Shown piece by piece: positions 21,889 through 33,913 of a stretch of DNA of 64,000 nucleotides. Location of the stretch: contig CM075101.1 of NCBI GenBank assembly GCA_037576195.1, positions 48,236,001 through 48,300,000 of the forward strand, given 5' to 3'. The notes under the pieces were generated by a model that worked only from the letters and a program-made list of their open reading frames with translations, had not been told where the DNA came from and did no database searches. The stretch's first letter is position 1, and each line of letters opens with the position of its first letter. The stretch is from Phytoseiulus persimilis. Lineage: Eukaryota > Arthropoda > Arachnida > Mesostigmata > Phytoseiidae. A program made the translations under genes and the position numbers.

Positions 21889-22989
21889 ATTAACAGTGCC
21901 GCCATTGCAAATGAGTTCGTACGGCAGATTTCGAGGAACATCTATGAGGGATTGGCGAAGATAGCCACTAGAGGAATCTCGTCGTCGCGAGCAACCAACG
22001 GGAAAGGGTCGGTACCACCCAGCGGACAGCGGTAATAGAGAACTGATGTGGCGGGAGTCAACACCCACCAGAACGTCGTCGGGTAGACCAGAAGCGATCA
22101 TTTGCAACTCTTGCAAGCTACGAGGACATGTGACCGCAGACTGAAGACGAGTCAAGCAGATAGAAGCTGTTGAAAGAAGGCGCCGACCATGGTTCACCAT
22201 GGATCGAGGAAGTGGAGTCAGACGTACGCCGATGCAGAGAAGACGAAGTGGGGGAAACCAAGGGGACAGAGGAAGTAAAGTTGAGCAGAATCGAGTGGCA
22301 AGCTGAGGTGGATACCGAAACAGATGTGAGTGCCAATCTGCTGGGAGCAGCCAAGAAGTCAAAGCTTGAAGTAGGACCGAGCGCCATAGCGAGAATTCGG
22401 GCAGGGATGATCGTGTACGCCGATCGGACAGGTTCAGCCAGATGTAGATGGACTAGAGTTGGACCGGGTGACGATGAAAATTCTGCCAGAAATAGCTCTG
22501 GCTGGTCTGTTGGGCAAGGACCATTCGTATAATCCAGCACTGGTCGAAGTGTACAGGGAAGGTCAGGCATGGGTGTAGGATGAGCGAGCATTTAACGAGA
22601 TGGCCAAGGTGTTGCGAAAACAGAACAAGAAGGTGAAGTTGACTTTGAAGTCGGAGGTTCGATTGGAACCAAGAAGGTAGCTCAATCAGATGGTGCAAAA
22701 CGTGAAGGAATAATACTTCTGGAAACTACTAACGGGGGAAGGGAGGAAATTGAAATACCACTCGGAAGACTCTACGAAGGACGGAGTGATTATACCTGTG
22801 GCGAACCGAGGGAGAACCGAGCTCGTATTGGAGGAAGGCACGGTGATCACAAGAGAAAGATATCCGAAGAAAAAAAATCAAGTTGAGAAGGGAGGAGAGA
22901 GCAGCAACCGTAAGACAGGCAGTCAGAGGCGAAACAAGCCAGTCGAAGAGGATCGAAGAAAAGCAAGTCATCGTTGGATCGAGACTACC

Positions 22990-23988
22990 GAGGTCGGTGC
23001 ACGACAGGCTGGTGACACTGATCAACCGGTTTCGGAGTGTCGTGGTAACTTCCATGGGTGAATTGGGAAACACAACCTGGGCGGAGTTTGACGCTGAAGA
23101 AGTAAAAGCGCCAAGCTGGTTAGAAGCAAGCCGTATCGATTGTCAGCGAAGGAGGCTCTGAGGGATATTCTCGAAAAAATGAGAGGAGCACGAATTATCG
23201 TGCCATAGTAGTCAACTTATGCCATTACGGTTCTACTTCAACTATCCATTGCCACTGATTGATGGTGTCTTGGACGAAATAGGGGAAAGGAGATCTATTC
23301 AGCATTCGATTTTGCACGGGGATACTTCCAGATTCCGATGACACAGAAGGCGAGGGAGGAGGCGGCGATGGTGACACCGGAGGGGCACTTCAAACCGAAA
23401 GAGCTAACGATGGGGTTATGTGATGCGCGAGCGAAGGCCCAAGAGCTGAAGCTGAAGAATACGATTGGATCGCAACAGACATTCGGTTATTTGGATGATC
23501 TGAATGCTGCAGCGGACGCGTATCAAGAGCACCTAGATGGGATGGGAAATGTCTTGAAGGTACTTCAGCAGCCGAGCTTAGCAATTCGACTTGAGAAGTG
23601 TAGGTTCTTCGTGCAGTTAGTAGAGTTTTCGGGATTCAGGGTTTCGAAGGACGGAATCAAACCGGGTAACGAGGGACTTGATGCAGTCATGGGCTACAAG
23701 GCGCCAACAGATGCTCACGAGCCGAAAATGTTCCTCGGATTAGCGTCATTCTCCAGGAGGTCAGTGGAGAAGTATGCGACGATAGCTAGTCCAATAATGG
23801 AGTTACTGGGGAAGGAGGCAAAGTTCGAGTGGAGGGTAAAATTCAATGCGGCGTTCGAACACTCGAGGCGAACATTGATGGGCGCGTCATTGGATCAGTT
23901 TTTGCCAGGCAGACCTACTCAGCTCCACACGGATGCGTCATCAGTGGGCTTGGGCGAAGCTAACGGCAGGATCGGCACAGCTGAGTAG
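22990..23988 (+). pseudogene. gypsy reverse transcriptase / RNase H
   Basis: The N-terminal block lies in broken frames to about 23210 (SWLEASRIDCQRR and DILEKMRGARIIVP). From 23290 the palm reads SAFDFARGYFQIPMTQKARE, AAMVTPEGHF, then FGYLDDLNAAADAYQEHLDG with the catalytic YLDD motif, followed by VEFSGFRVSKDGIKP. The RNase H part begins with THLHTDASSVGLG-like sequence (QLHTDASSVGLGEA) near 23930 and breaks off at a stop at 23986. The first-block region needs two frameshifts and two stops, so the enzyme is dead despite an intact YLDD. Confidence 0.8.
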
Positions 23989-24127
23989 ATGGCTCACCGG
24001 GATAGAGGAAATCGATTTCGAGGTTAAACATAGGGCAGGAACTTGAATGGGTCATGTGGATGCACTCAGTGGAAAGCCGGATGAAGAGAGTGACTAATTT
24101 GAGGAGGAGTTCACGCCGACGGATTCA

Positions 24128-24860
24128 GTGTCGGTGAAATTGCTGAAAACGCAAACAGAAGAGGATCAGTTCAGAGCAATCCAAGCCAGAGATGAGGATA
24201 TCAAGAAAATTATGGAGATTTTAACGAAAAGCGGTTTAGAAAAGACCGTGAAGGAGAGAAGCATGGTGGGAGGATTCTCCGAGGTCCCAGGAGTACTGGA
24301 CAAAGAAGGGGGAGACAATAAATTGTTCGTGGTTCCAATGACGTTGAGGAAATACATGGTTATGTCGCACGACAAAAGGGGCATTTTGGCAAGGATAAGA
24401 CGGTGGAGCTAATAAGGAGAATATGCTGGTCCCCAAAGATGAAGGATCATGCAAAATTGTATCCACGAGCATGTTTGGATTGCATTTACAACGAAAAAGA
24501 GAGCGGGAAGGCGGAGGATTCACGAATGCAATTTGTCCGGGAGAAGGCCGTTTGAGCGGTTATTCATGGCCCATCTCAGGCCGTTAACCAAAGCAGATCG
24601 GAAGGAGAATATCACCGCGGTTGTGGATGGTTCCACGAAGTTTGTGAATATAGAAGCGGTGGTTTCAACAGCAGTCGACGAGGTGATCAAGTTTTTGGGG
24701 AGAATGTTCCAGATATGCGGAAAATCGAACAAGTTGGTTCCGTATCGGCGTACGGCATTCACGTCGAAAGACTCCGAGGCGTTCTTGACTTGGAATTTAG
24801 TCTGCTTTCAGATGCATTATTCAAAAAGCACCGTTCTCACACAAGCGATTCTAAGGTAAG
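24128..24860 (+). pseudogene. gypsy integrase fragment
   Basis: Frames across this stretch give an integrase zinc-binding domain (MSHDKRGHFGKDK, then YPRACLDC) and part of the catalytic core (AHLRPLTKADRKENITAVVDGSTKFVN region, then a degenerate YRRTAFTSKDSEAF where active members have DRGTAF). The central catalytic Asp of that block is replaced, and frameshifts occur near 24390 and 24560. Confidence 0.7.
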
Positions 24861-25079
24861 GGTCAAAATTTTGAAAATCGCAATTTTACGGTTCCGGCGA
24901 AATTAAGATTACAATCTAAGAACGCGTGACGGAAGCACGCGGCAGAAGTCGCAGACTGGATCCGAGAGGAAGAAACAGGTATTTCCATCTCAACCGTGGC
25001 CGGAGAAAGAGGTGCACCGAGGCAGCAATGCAATGGCTGTGCAGTCACGCACCACCGGAGAAACCCCACGTCGGGTGCA

Positions 25080-25200
25080 GAGCAGGAGTGCTTCAGGTGT
25101 GGAGGAAGCGGGAATTCCGGAAGAATGTGTCCTCCTGGAGGAATACCACGATGCTGGAGGTGTCAGCAAGACGGTCACAGAATGGCGGATTGCACGTGGA
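25080..25200 (+). pseudogene. Two zinc knuckles located downstream of integrase
   Basis: A frame starting near 24996 contains CFRCGGSGNSGRMC (knuckle with Asn in place of His) and CWRCQQDGHRMADC, a perfect CX2CX4HX4C knuckle. This is nucleocapsid-type sequence, expected in gag rather than after integrase, so it may be the tail of a second nested element. Confidence 0.65.
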
Positions 25201-25760
25201 GTACGAGGGTCGCCTTGGGAGGGAACAAGCGGCCGGGCGGTCCCGCAACAGAGGCGTCTACGCCGAGAGAAGAGGATATTACCGCAACAGAAGAAGAGGC
25301 AATTTCGGCATAGGAGGCTCCGATATCAGAAGTGACATCGAAGCTGAAGGGCGTAAGTCCGGGTCAGGAAGCTGTTGGAGTGTCCCTTGTGCTTCGAGAT
25401 TCCGGATATTCCGAGATACCACCCTGTATTGATGGAATTAATGGAATACACCGCCAGGAGACAGGATTCAGTGGCAGTGATCGAATGTAGTAGTCTCAAG
25501 TTGGAGCGAGTACACGTAATGGCGGTGTAGCCGAGATCCAGAGGAGAGAGTGGAAGCTAGCGCCGTCAGCAGAGTGTACATACATCGATGTGTAGAATGT
25601 ATGTGTAAAGAGAGGAGCGTGTGTGAGGGCCAATAGCGGAGCGAGCGGAAGCGTCAATGAAGAGCATCGAATGAACTGGGTGAAATAAAATCAACGGTTC
25701 TCTGCGTCGATTAGCTGAGATAATTGAGCGTATACTGTACGATGGGTACCGTATATGCCT

Positions 25761-26764
25761 GACACAAGCCCTTCCCAAAGATCTTGGTGTCATTCTGCAG
25801 TCAGGTGAACGAGAGTGAGGAATGGCAAGAGAGTGATTTTTTCGTGCTGACGAGTTCAGAGGGCTCTCGAGTAATACTTTGCTTGGATTTCGCAATAGCT
25901 CCGGTCCAAAGAAGTCGGCGGGGCCAGGCCCCATCGTTTGAGCACCACTGCCATAAAAACCATGAACAGAAGTCGATCCGACTCGATATCGGACTTCGCC
26001 CAAGTTTCTCCCTCAATCGCATGGAGGGACAGGCCAGCGGGAAACACTCTAGGCTCATCGGCGCCGAACCCGAAATAAGCCAAGAAGCTACGAGAATATA
26101 ACACGGGGTACTCCCCTTTCGGGTTTACGTGGATTTTAAATGGAAATTACGATTCCGACTCGAGACGCCTTTCTGACACTTTTGCCGTTTACTCCATCGT
26201 ATACTTGGCCGAGGCCAAGGTTGAGATTACACTCCGCGACAATGACATATCCAACCCTCATATTTTTGTGATTTCCATTGAAGGGTGCGCCGATCCTCAA
26301 AGCCCGTGGTGAAATTTCGAGCAACCCTGGACATGAATTTCAAGCAATAAATCATACAACCGTCGAAAGGCGGCCTTTTTCGAAACCGAAAAATAAGCTT
26401 TCAGGTGCGTCGAAGGTATAACCCACTCGATATCTCCGTCGTCGATTGTGAATGGGAGGCTCTTTCCTCAAAAATCGGTTCAAGTTTTGTATGAAGCTTC
26501 ATGGAATCGGTTGCCGAAATTAGAGGAATTTCGACGAAGTGCTGAGAGCTCGGTTTGATATGGCTCCTGGCCGAATAAATATTACTCCCAGAACAAAGGC
26601 GACTGGGCTATACTTTCGACATACCTAAGAATCGCATTGTGTCTGTTCCAGGTGGGCGGGTCGGAAAAGTTTGGGACTGCTGTGGGGCATCAGAGCGAGT
26701 TCCGCAGATGATACCACCTTGTTGCGCCAAGGAAGATTCGTTCTCTGGTTCAACGATGATAAAC
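25761..26764. other. No recognised gene; 3' flank of P450 gene at the right edge
   Basis: Overlapping frames around 25784-26104 on both strands have no recognisable domain. The stretch 26136-26760 shows nothing. Confidence 0.4.
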
Positions 26765-26770
26765 TTTATT
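26765..26770 (-). promoter_or_regulatory. AATAAA polyadenylation signal of the P450 gene
   Basis: TTTATT on the plus strand, 105 bp beyond the P450 stop codon on the coding strand. Confidence 0.55.
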
Positions 26771-26874
26771 CAACAATTATCCGCAAAGTTCCATAACTGC
26801 GCCCAGCCTCAGGGAGGCTGATCATATGTACGTACATTCAACATGTGAAATCGTGTGTGATCGTGCGTCAGGGC

Positions 26875-28425
26875 TCAGAAATCACAGTGTAGTTTCTCCC
26901 CCTCGTCTTCTTTGATCACCTGATTGTAAATCTCTGTCAGACCCATTTGCAGCTTGAATTCGTAAAGAGGTGGTGCTGTCGATCTCGGTATGAATTTCAA
27001 CGGCAGTTTCAAGATTCCGGGACTCAGACCTCCATCGAACTCCACGGGAACTTTATAGCTAACATCTCTCGCCACGACTTCGAAATGCTGCAAGATTTTC
27101 GCCATGTATATGTAAAATGTTAGTCTTGCAATTTCCGCTCCGGGACAGTTTCGTCTGCCGCGAGAAAACACCGCCATTCTGGGATTATCTTCAAAACAGC
27201 CATCTCTGTTCATGAATCGCTCCGGGTTGAAAACATACGGTTGCGGGAAGAGTTCCGGGTTGAAAGTCTCAGAGTGGAAGCACAATACTGTGCTCATATC
27301 CGCCGGAACTTCGTATTCCCCGATTTTCGTTTTTTCGGAAGTGTGTCTAGCCATGCCGACCACAGGAGGGCTGATACGGAGGGATTCGTTGCACGCAGCC
27401 TTCAACAGGTGCAACTTGTCCAGATGGTCAGTTGAAAGTTCATCTTTACCGACAACAGAGATCAATTCTCCGGCGACTCTCTTCTGAAAGTGAGGGTTCA
27501 CGGCTAGGTGTGATAGAGCGGTCACCGTCGCATGAACCATGGGGATCGTTTCAGCCAAGATGACGAAGAAGATGTTTTCTCGGATGTGCTCGATGGCTTC
27601 TTCCGGTTTCTTCGAACGCAGCACGGCCTCAACATAGTTCGTAGGCTCAGGGTTGTCCTGTCTTGTGGAAAGGACCACCCTCCGCCAGAACTCTCTGTAC
27701 ACTCTGTTGACTGCCATCGGTTTTAGAGGGGAGTCGAAGTAGCGTTCCGCAAGTTTCAGAACTCTGATGGGAACGAACATCACCAAAGCCGTGAAGAAAG
27801 TGGATGCGCGGTTGAAATCCAGGAGACCGTCTAGGAAACCCTGCACTTTGTTAGACTCAAAAACTCGACCGAGGTTTAGGTTGCTGGCCGTTTGGAACAT
27901 CGAGAACATCAGATCGTTTTCATAGTCCCAGAATTTATTGCCTCGCTCCTCGCTGAATTTCAGGAAGATGTTCGCGCTCTCCGCTATTCTCGAGAATTTT
28001 TGGGCTTTGGGTAGTATATAGAGAGCTTGCAAATTTGTGCGTCGATTCCCTCGCCAGTCCAAGGCCTTTTTACCACCATCGAAGAAAAGCCATCCGGGTT
28101 TACCGCTGACGACCAAGCCGGCGAAGTCGGTTATGGCAAAAGATGATCGGTTCAAACAGGCCTCGCTCTTCTGAACCTCTTGAAGGTAGGGGTCTTTCAC
28201 GACAATGGTCGGGTAGACCAAACGAGTGATGAAGAGGTTTGGGAACTTCTCGAGGAATATTTTGTAAGCTATCCGGAAAAGAGGTCGTGGTAGAATGAAG
28301 AGCGGGAGGAACCCTATGAAGGGCAAGCCATACCAGACTGGAGGTCCATTCGGTCGAACGTATTTCAATTTGAAGTAGACATAATCCAGCACGACCAAGA
28401 CGCCGAACAAAACAAGGTAGTCCAT
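26875..28425 (-). CDS. Cytochrome P450, microsomal, single exon
   Basis: The 516-residue protein has an N-terminal membrane anchor (residues 1-20) and a proline hinge (GPPVWYGLPFIGFLP). Helix C carries the heme-contacting WRGNR. The K helix has the ExxR motif in NESLRISPP, the meander has FNPERF, and the heme-cysteine loop is FSRGRRNCPG. In helix I the usual [AG]GxDTT becomes ILAETIPM, keeping an acid-Thr pair but losing the glycine and second Thr. It should be an NADPH-dependent monooxygenase anchored in the ER; the substrate is unknown. Length and motif order suggest the CYP2 clan. The N-terminus and overall layout match the paralogue at 42271-43827. The ATG at 28425 is chosen because it starts the anchor; sequence just upstream (ATTCCAG, CTTCCAG) could be the acceptor of a 5' UTR intron. 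Confidence 0.93.
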   Translation of the reverse strand: MDYLVLFGVLVVLDYVYFKLKYVRPNGPPVWYGLPFIGFLPLFILPRPLFRIAYKIFLEKFPNLFITRLVYPTIVVKDPYLQEVQKSEACLNRSSFAITDFAGLVVSGKPGWLFFDGGKKALDWRGNRRTNLQALYILPKAQKFSRIAESANIFLKFSEERGNKFWDYENDLMFSMFQTASNLNLGRVFESNKVQGFLDGLLDFNRASTFFTALVMFVPIRVLKLAERYFDSPLKPMAVNRVYREFWRRVVLSTRQDNPEPTNYVEAVLRSKKPEEAIEHIRENIFFVILAETIPMVHATVTALSHLAVNPHFQKRVAGELISVVGKDELSTDHLDKLHLLKAACNESLRISPPVVGMARHTSEKTKIGEYEVPADMSTVLCFHSETFNPELFPQPYVFNPERFMNRDGCFEDNPRMAVFSRGRRNCPGAEIARLTFYIYMAKILQHFEVVARDVSYKVPVEFDGGLSPGILKLPLKFIPRSTAPPLYEFKLQMGLTEIYNQVIKEDEGEKLHCDF

Positions 28426-30000
28426 GTCTGGAAGAATCTGGAATCACAAACAGAAGAATCAATCGTCATGGGAGAGGGTGCGTGGAGCTCGTGGACTACA
28501 CCTGAGCTTCGAACGAGATCCGAAGTTAACACTATCTTCAAGTGACCGTCAAGCTCAGACAATTTTCTGTTTCAGTTTCGAAGCTGAGTGCCATCCATGC
28601 TGACAATGAGGACGTGGAGTCGCAGTTCGAGGCGCAATTGGAGCATGATTCTCGTTGAGCAGGTGCGTGACTTCCATGGGCGAAACGATTGCCTCATAAT
28701 GACAGGCCCAGTGATTCATCCAGAGACGTTAGTCGATTTCTTGGATGAATACTGATATCGGACAGTGCGAAAGACTATCTCAGCCACTTGGTCACCCGTC
28801 CGAAGTGGGAGTCCTTACTTGGGTAACATGAGCACCTTCAAAGTGGGCTTCATGCAGAATCTCGCTCAGAAACCCCAGGTTCTCCCTGAAACTCCATGGC
28901 TACCAAAAGAGTCCTCGGAAATATTCCCTTGCGGAAGCAGCGGGACGTGATCGGCTTGGCTTGTGATGGGCAAGTGTGCCTCCAAAACAGCGGAAACGGG
29001 CTTTCAGCATCGACATAATCCGCTTATTCGTCATATTGGGCATGTCAGTCGATTTGAGCGCAGCATTAATTTGAGCGTGGTCGACTCGGGCTGCTGTGAG
29101 CGTGAAGTATGAAATAGAGGAAGAGGAAAATCCGTTACCTACCGTACCATCTCTGCCTGTCGGGCGGGAATGTCTCCGTCGATTGCAGAGTGATCGGAGA
29201 AGAGAGGAAAATCGGTTGCCGGGGGAAAAATGGAGAGGACAAAGCGGACTACGGCATGAGATACCCTGGTGAGGACATTCCCTCGGTGGAGCAGATGAAG
29301 CGACATAGCTATCCCCGAGAAGGATAGATGTTTTTGATGCCGTTTGAATGTATGTACAAGTTTTTTCATGATTATTAGGGCCGGAGACTTCATGCACTGA
29401 CAGATTCGAGCCATTCCCATCAACATACTAGGTCTGTCCAGAAATATGTGTGATATGCATGGAAAAGATACATTTCGGTAGAGGAAGTTTTCATGCATGA
29501 CCTCCGAAGTTGTTCCACAAAATGCATATTTATGGGAGTCGCGCGAGCCGGTCATTGCATAGAGTCTCTGGCCCTAATGATAATGATCGCGGACCCGAAT
29601 CGTTCACGAATTATGTTCACAGAAGAGCCGCCCGTACATCGTTTCGTCATTCTCTACTGCTCCTCGTCAACTTTGAGAGGTGGTTTAGAATCCGCGCTCA
29701 AATGCCTCATGCCGTTGCCTCAGCAGCTCATTTAATTCGCAATCAGTTCTAGGTAATCACGGCTGGCGCGCGTCTCGTATGTCGAAACGATATCGTATGA
29801 GCGTCGTTGCCGGTCCCGGACGCGTCTCGGTGCTTCCCTCGATTCCCTTGGTTGGATTGATGACCCTCAAAGTGTGCTTTGGGGGCGTAATAATCTTTTG
29901 AGCCTAAGGCTTCCAACTTCAAGTGGTTGTGGAATACCTGTCCTATGGCGTTTAGTCAGTAGTTCATGGTCCAGCATGCACCATCAGCTTGCAAGAAGCG
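28426..30000. other. Gene-poor stretch; contains an inverted repeat
   Basis: The sequence next to the P450 is its promoter side. Frames such as 28900-29397 minus and 29139-29555 minus overlap each other and are not recognised. The pair of inverted 70-bp repeats near 29.4-29.6 kb is listed separately. Confidence 0.4.
29366..29592. repeat. Inverted pair of about 70-bp repeats
   Basis: The left arm (29366-29437) includes ATTAGGGCCGGAGACTTCAT and CGAGCCATTCCCATCAACAT; the reverse complement of the right arm (29521-29592) has ATTAGGGCCAGAGACTCTAT and CGCGACTCCCATAAATAT. A weaker third copy lies at 44770-44838. It could be the end of an unidentified transposon. Confidence 0.55.
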
Positions 30001-30105
30001 CGCTCACATCGATCCCGCTCAGATCGACCACGCTAAAATCAAACGAACTCGAATCGACCAGGCTTAAGTGGACCGCCCTCAAATCAATCCTGCTTTAAAG
30101 TCGAT
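30001..30105 (+). repeat. 15-bp degenerate tandem repeat, seven units
   Basis: Units such as CGCTCAGATCGACCA, AACTCGAATCGACCA and CCCTCAAATCAATCC follow one another without gaps. No gene is associated. Confidence 0.8.
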
Positions 30106-32084
30106 TCTGCGCTTGAATGAATCTTGCTCCCATTTCCGCGATAAATGATATCGCTGAGGTTTCCCCCGATTCTTCTTCCGAGCTTGGGTCTCGAGCGCTG
30201 GAGCTCGCGTAAATGGAATCTTCAGTTAGAAACGAGAGCAGTATTCTCTCAGAGATAATTACCGGATCAGTCCCTGAGTCCTCGTCTTTTCCCGAAACAA
30301 ACCGTGCGTCGAAAGTGAACTATGATGAGGATCTCCCTGAATTATTCTTTGGAAGGGCACCTAAGTCCATAACCCCTACACGCACCGAGACATCGACTCG
30401 ATCGATCAAAACTCAAGTGCTAGGTTTTCTGAAATCGGCCAAAATGCTGAGTGCGACTCACGGAAATCGTGTGATCAGCTGAACTGCGAACAGATTCGAG
30501 CTGAATCCCATAATCAAACTACTCGTAGATCATCCCCGACCAGTTGCTCCAAGCGACACCGTGAGAATGACATGTAGCTGATATCGTCGACATTTGGAAC
30601 GAGAAACGCCGGCATTGTCAACAAAGCTATTACCAGCCTCGCGCTGTTTCTCTGGCTGCTCGTGTGAAAGGCTCCATTCGCGATTCGAGGAGCTCCACGA
30701 TGCGGCGTTCACTCAGTCATATTAGGCTTCGAATCTGGAAAAGGCTGCATTCTCAGATTCCTCCGCCAGCGGCTTGATTGGCCGGACTAATGAGACAGAG
30801 GACACGTAGAGCAACAGCGCGCCAACAGCGAAGGCTAATGGTCGAATGGAACTCTTGATTGTGACGCATGCGGTGATCGTCATCTGGAAAGCTCGAACCT
30901 TGGCCGTTTTGGGCAATGGGACCACACACTCGGACCCAAAGCGAGAGGGCTCAAAAGATCGGAAAAGGTTGGGGAGCTGCGGTCTAGATCGCTGCTGATG
31001 CGAAAGGTAACCCTTTCACCCATTTCTGACGATTCCGCAATCGCTTTTCCTCCGAGCAGCAGAAACTCGGTTATTTGATACTTGAGGGTGAAGTCTAGTG
31101 CACAGCGCGATCCACACTGGACGTGCAGATTTACTTGGCTGCCTCATTTTCATAGCGGGCAAGAGCTCGGGGCTTCTATAGGGTCGGTCGATTTGCTCTT
31201 GGTTTCAATCGCCTCCTCCTTCTTCGATCGGAGATCTAGACTCGAGATTGGATAGGTGTGTGCAGGCAGAATCGTAGCGTGCCTGACGTCACCTGTTTAC
31301 GTATGTGTGTGACTCGAGAATAAGGAATCTCGGAAAGATATGAAGTTCTGAGAGTCTATACGATCCGGTTTTCGTCTCTGCTCGATGATTGCATTTAGTC
31401 TCGACTTGGTGACGTTGATTCCAGTTAGCAACTTGAGGCCGATCCATTCCTCCTCATCTCAAATCATAATTGAACGATTACTTTGCTCACCGATGAGTTG
31501 TTCCGAGATCAAGATAGAACTAGTGCAGATGCTACGACGAAACACGAGATAAGAGACTGAACATCCTGTAGAACGTGAGCCGAGTGCAACTTTAGAGGCA
31601 GAGTGGAAAGAGCGTTGCTTGAAGAGTGGAAGTGAGGGCACAAAAGACAAATCATGTGTTCGTTTTTCACCTGTGGTTGAAAGTTGTTGGCCCATATGAA
31701 GTTTTTCCTGTGATGCAGTCTGCACAAAACTGGTCGAAGATTTCGACTGAAATAAAGGAATATCGTCGCAGCTTGGAGAACGTCTTCGGCTGTCTCTGGA
31801 GGTTCCCTCGTTGGTTTTGGTACAGCTCCATTGATATGACACTGAAGCACTCCATCGTGCTCGTAGGGAGCTCGTGTTGAGGTTTTGACTTCAGCTCCTC
31901 GAAATCGACGTTGAATCCTACCTTCGGATGCTTCTGAAGCCCTTCTCGTTTATTGCGTATCATCTCATCCGATGTGACTCTGAACTGCTTCGTGTCTCGT
32001 AGACGGTCCTCTACGCGCTTGTAGACACCCGAAGACGGTCTCGTAGACACACGTATACGTCAGATCACCTCCTCAGACCCAAAA
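30106..32084. other. Gene-poor stretch with no recognised coding region
   Basis: Frames at 30213-30482 plus (89 codons, Ser/Thr-rich) and 31667-32050 minus (127 codons) are open but match no family I know. Confidence 0.4.
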
Positions 32085-32340
32085 GAGTACAGTCAGATCG
32101 ATCTTAGAATCACTCCCACAGACTCCGAAGAGAATGGTCAGGTCGACCCCGAAATCAGCTCCCTGAACTCCGAAAAGTATGGTTGGATCGACCCCATATT
32201 CACCGCTATAGAATACACAAAGTATGATAATTTTGCACGATGTAGCAACGTTTCATCGACGCCGGAATCACCTCCATAAACTCAGAAAAGTTTGGTCAGA
32301 TCGACCCTGGAATCCTCTTTTCAGACTCCGGAAAGCTTCG
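32085..32340 (+). repeat. 45-bp minisatellite family, about five degenerate units
   Basis: Units contain GGTCAGATCGACC-type cores and CCAGACTCCGAAAAG-type second halves. A stretch near 32220-32255 is too diverged to read. The tract runs straight into the hAT-like MITE segment at 32341. Confidence 0.75.
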
Positions 32341-32540
32341 ATAGATCGACGCCGGACAATTCAACGAAGTGACAGACGAAGCGGATTAAATATAGTAAGG
32401 ATATTCGGTAGCTCGGCTCCAAAGGCTAGAGATCCAACATCGGTTTCGGAAGCTCGACTGAGATAGTATGAACTCGGAAGTTCTTGGGGGGCTGAAGCCT
32501 GCTCTGCCCCCCCCCCCCTCCTCCCCAGGCTACGCCACTG
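32341..32540 (-). mobile_element. hAT-like MITE terminal segment (copy shared with 15270-15478)
   Basis: It shares GAAGTGACAGACGAAGCGGAT, CCAAAGGCTAGAGATCCAAC, the C-rich hairpin and a terminus ending GGCTACGCCACTG at 32540. CAGTGGCGTAGCC is a common hAT terminal sequence. The other end is not evident unless the adjoining minisatellite is internal to the element. Confidence 0.65.
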
Positions 32541-33911
32541 GTCTGGAGACCAAATTCTCTATGCAAGTCATCCGAAGCGAAGTCCCCGGATATCCTCATG
32601 ACCTAGAGTGCGCTCTGAAACAATGGTTCCCTCCCTCCGCCGTTTCCGCCAGTTTTCCTCGAGAAGTTCCCGGGAAACTCCCTTCCGCTGCTGTTGCTGC
32701 CATGGTTTTCGCTGTTTAGTTAACGCTGAGCCCCCCTCCCCTCCCACCGTCGAATCCGTGACAAAACCCGGTGACTTGGATCGAGACCCGGAACAGGAGA
32801 TTGGACTGATTCCCACGGGTAATGGACCTACGGAAGAGAGGGCGATCTCGATGGGACACCTTCAGGAAGAATCGAACACTTTCAATGAAATCGAAAAGAT
32901 GATTGAATGGGACTGCGTCTCCCAGGAGATTTCCGGGTCCCAAGGGGTTTTCCGGGGGGAAACATCCTAGGAACCCGGTTCTGCCGATCTAGCAGGGAAG
33001 TGGACCCTGAAATCGGATGGGCCTCCATTTTCCGGTTCCGGGGTGTAGATGCATGTAGATAAATGGATCGTACATGTCGTTGTGCTGCGCTGCCGGAGGC
33101 TGGAATGCAATCGTCTGTGATCATCTAGATATGGCTGCGCATGAACCCTTGCGAAAGGAAGCATCTGTCACGTAGTTTCCGGAAAGAGAGGCTATATGGA
33201 CATGGAATGCAACAGGTAGGTATCGCGCATTGACATTGGTTGTTCCTGTTGTCGAGTCCACCTCTCTTCGGAATTTCAGCGACTTGTCGTAGATTGAGCC
33301 CATCGAGATGTTTTTGATGGAATCGACCGGATGCAACTAATGGCAAGTAACGTCTGTTGGAGTCTGCGTAGATGCCTGATTCCGATGAAGTCAATCTTTC
33401 GTGCAATGGGTGAACGGTTCACGGATCTCGATTTGACCACGCGCGGCGCATCTATATTCATTCTCCACTTGCCAATACTATTCGGTATTCCGAGCGGAGA
33501 AAGAGTACAAACAAAGTATCAGAAGGGATAAAAATATGTTATGGAACATTGAGCGGGATAACCCATTTGAGTGGTTCACCACCCTTAGTATGACTTTCGC
33601 ATTCTCGGATGAAGACGCGCCAAGTAGCTCTGAATGTGGGGTACTCCCCGGGCCGAACTGAGCTTCCTTCAACCGTCATAAGCTTCCACGCGTTCCCGGA
33701 CTCCCTGCACATCAGTAATCTGTTCGTGACGTCGAGCAGAACAAGGTAATTCTGGAATGATGACAGTTAGGGGGGTCGTCCAGGTAATGATAAGCTGCGG
33801 AGGTAGGAGTTCCGTGAGCTCTGAAGCATGAATGCAGTTTCGAATCAAGAGCTGCAAATGCATAAAGCCAATCTATCCTGATTTCTGATCTCAATGAGGC
33901 GTTTCAATGAC
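32541..33911. other. Gene-poor stretch with no recognised coding region
   Basis: Small frames overlap on both strands (32608-32970 plus, 33125-33406 minus). None is recognised. Confidence 0.4.
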
Positions 33912-33913
33912 TA

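Larger units (their letters stand above)
20830..25760 (+). mobile_element. Degenerate Ty3/gypsy LTR retrotransposon
   Basis: Order on the plus strand: a gag-like frame (21165-21888), a broken middle with the start of RT (about 22990-23210), RT and RNase H (23210-23990), integrase (24128-24860), a zinc-knuckle region (about 25080-25200) and a tail. A short sequence around GCGTCAATGAAGATTATCGAATGAACTGG (near 21050) recurs as GCGTCAATGAAGAGCATCGAATGAACTGG near 25650, most likely the remnants of the two LTRs. Many stops and frameshifts break every domain. The outer limits are estimates. Confidence 0.8.
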
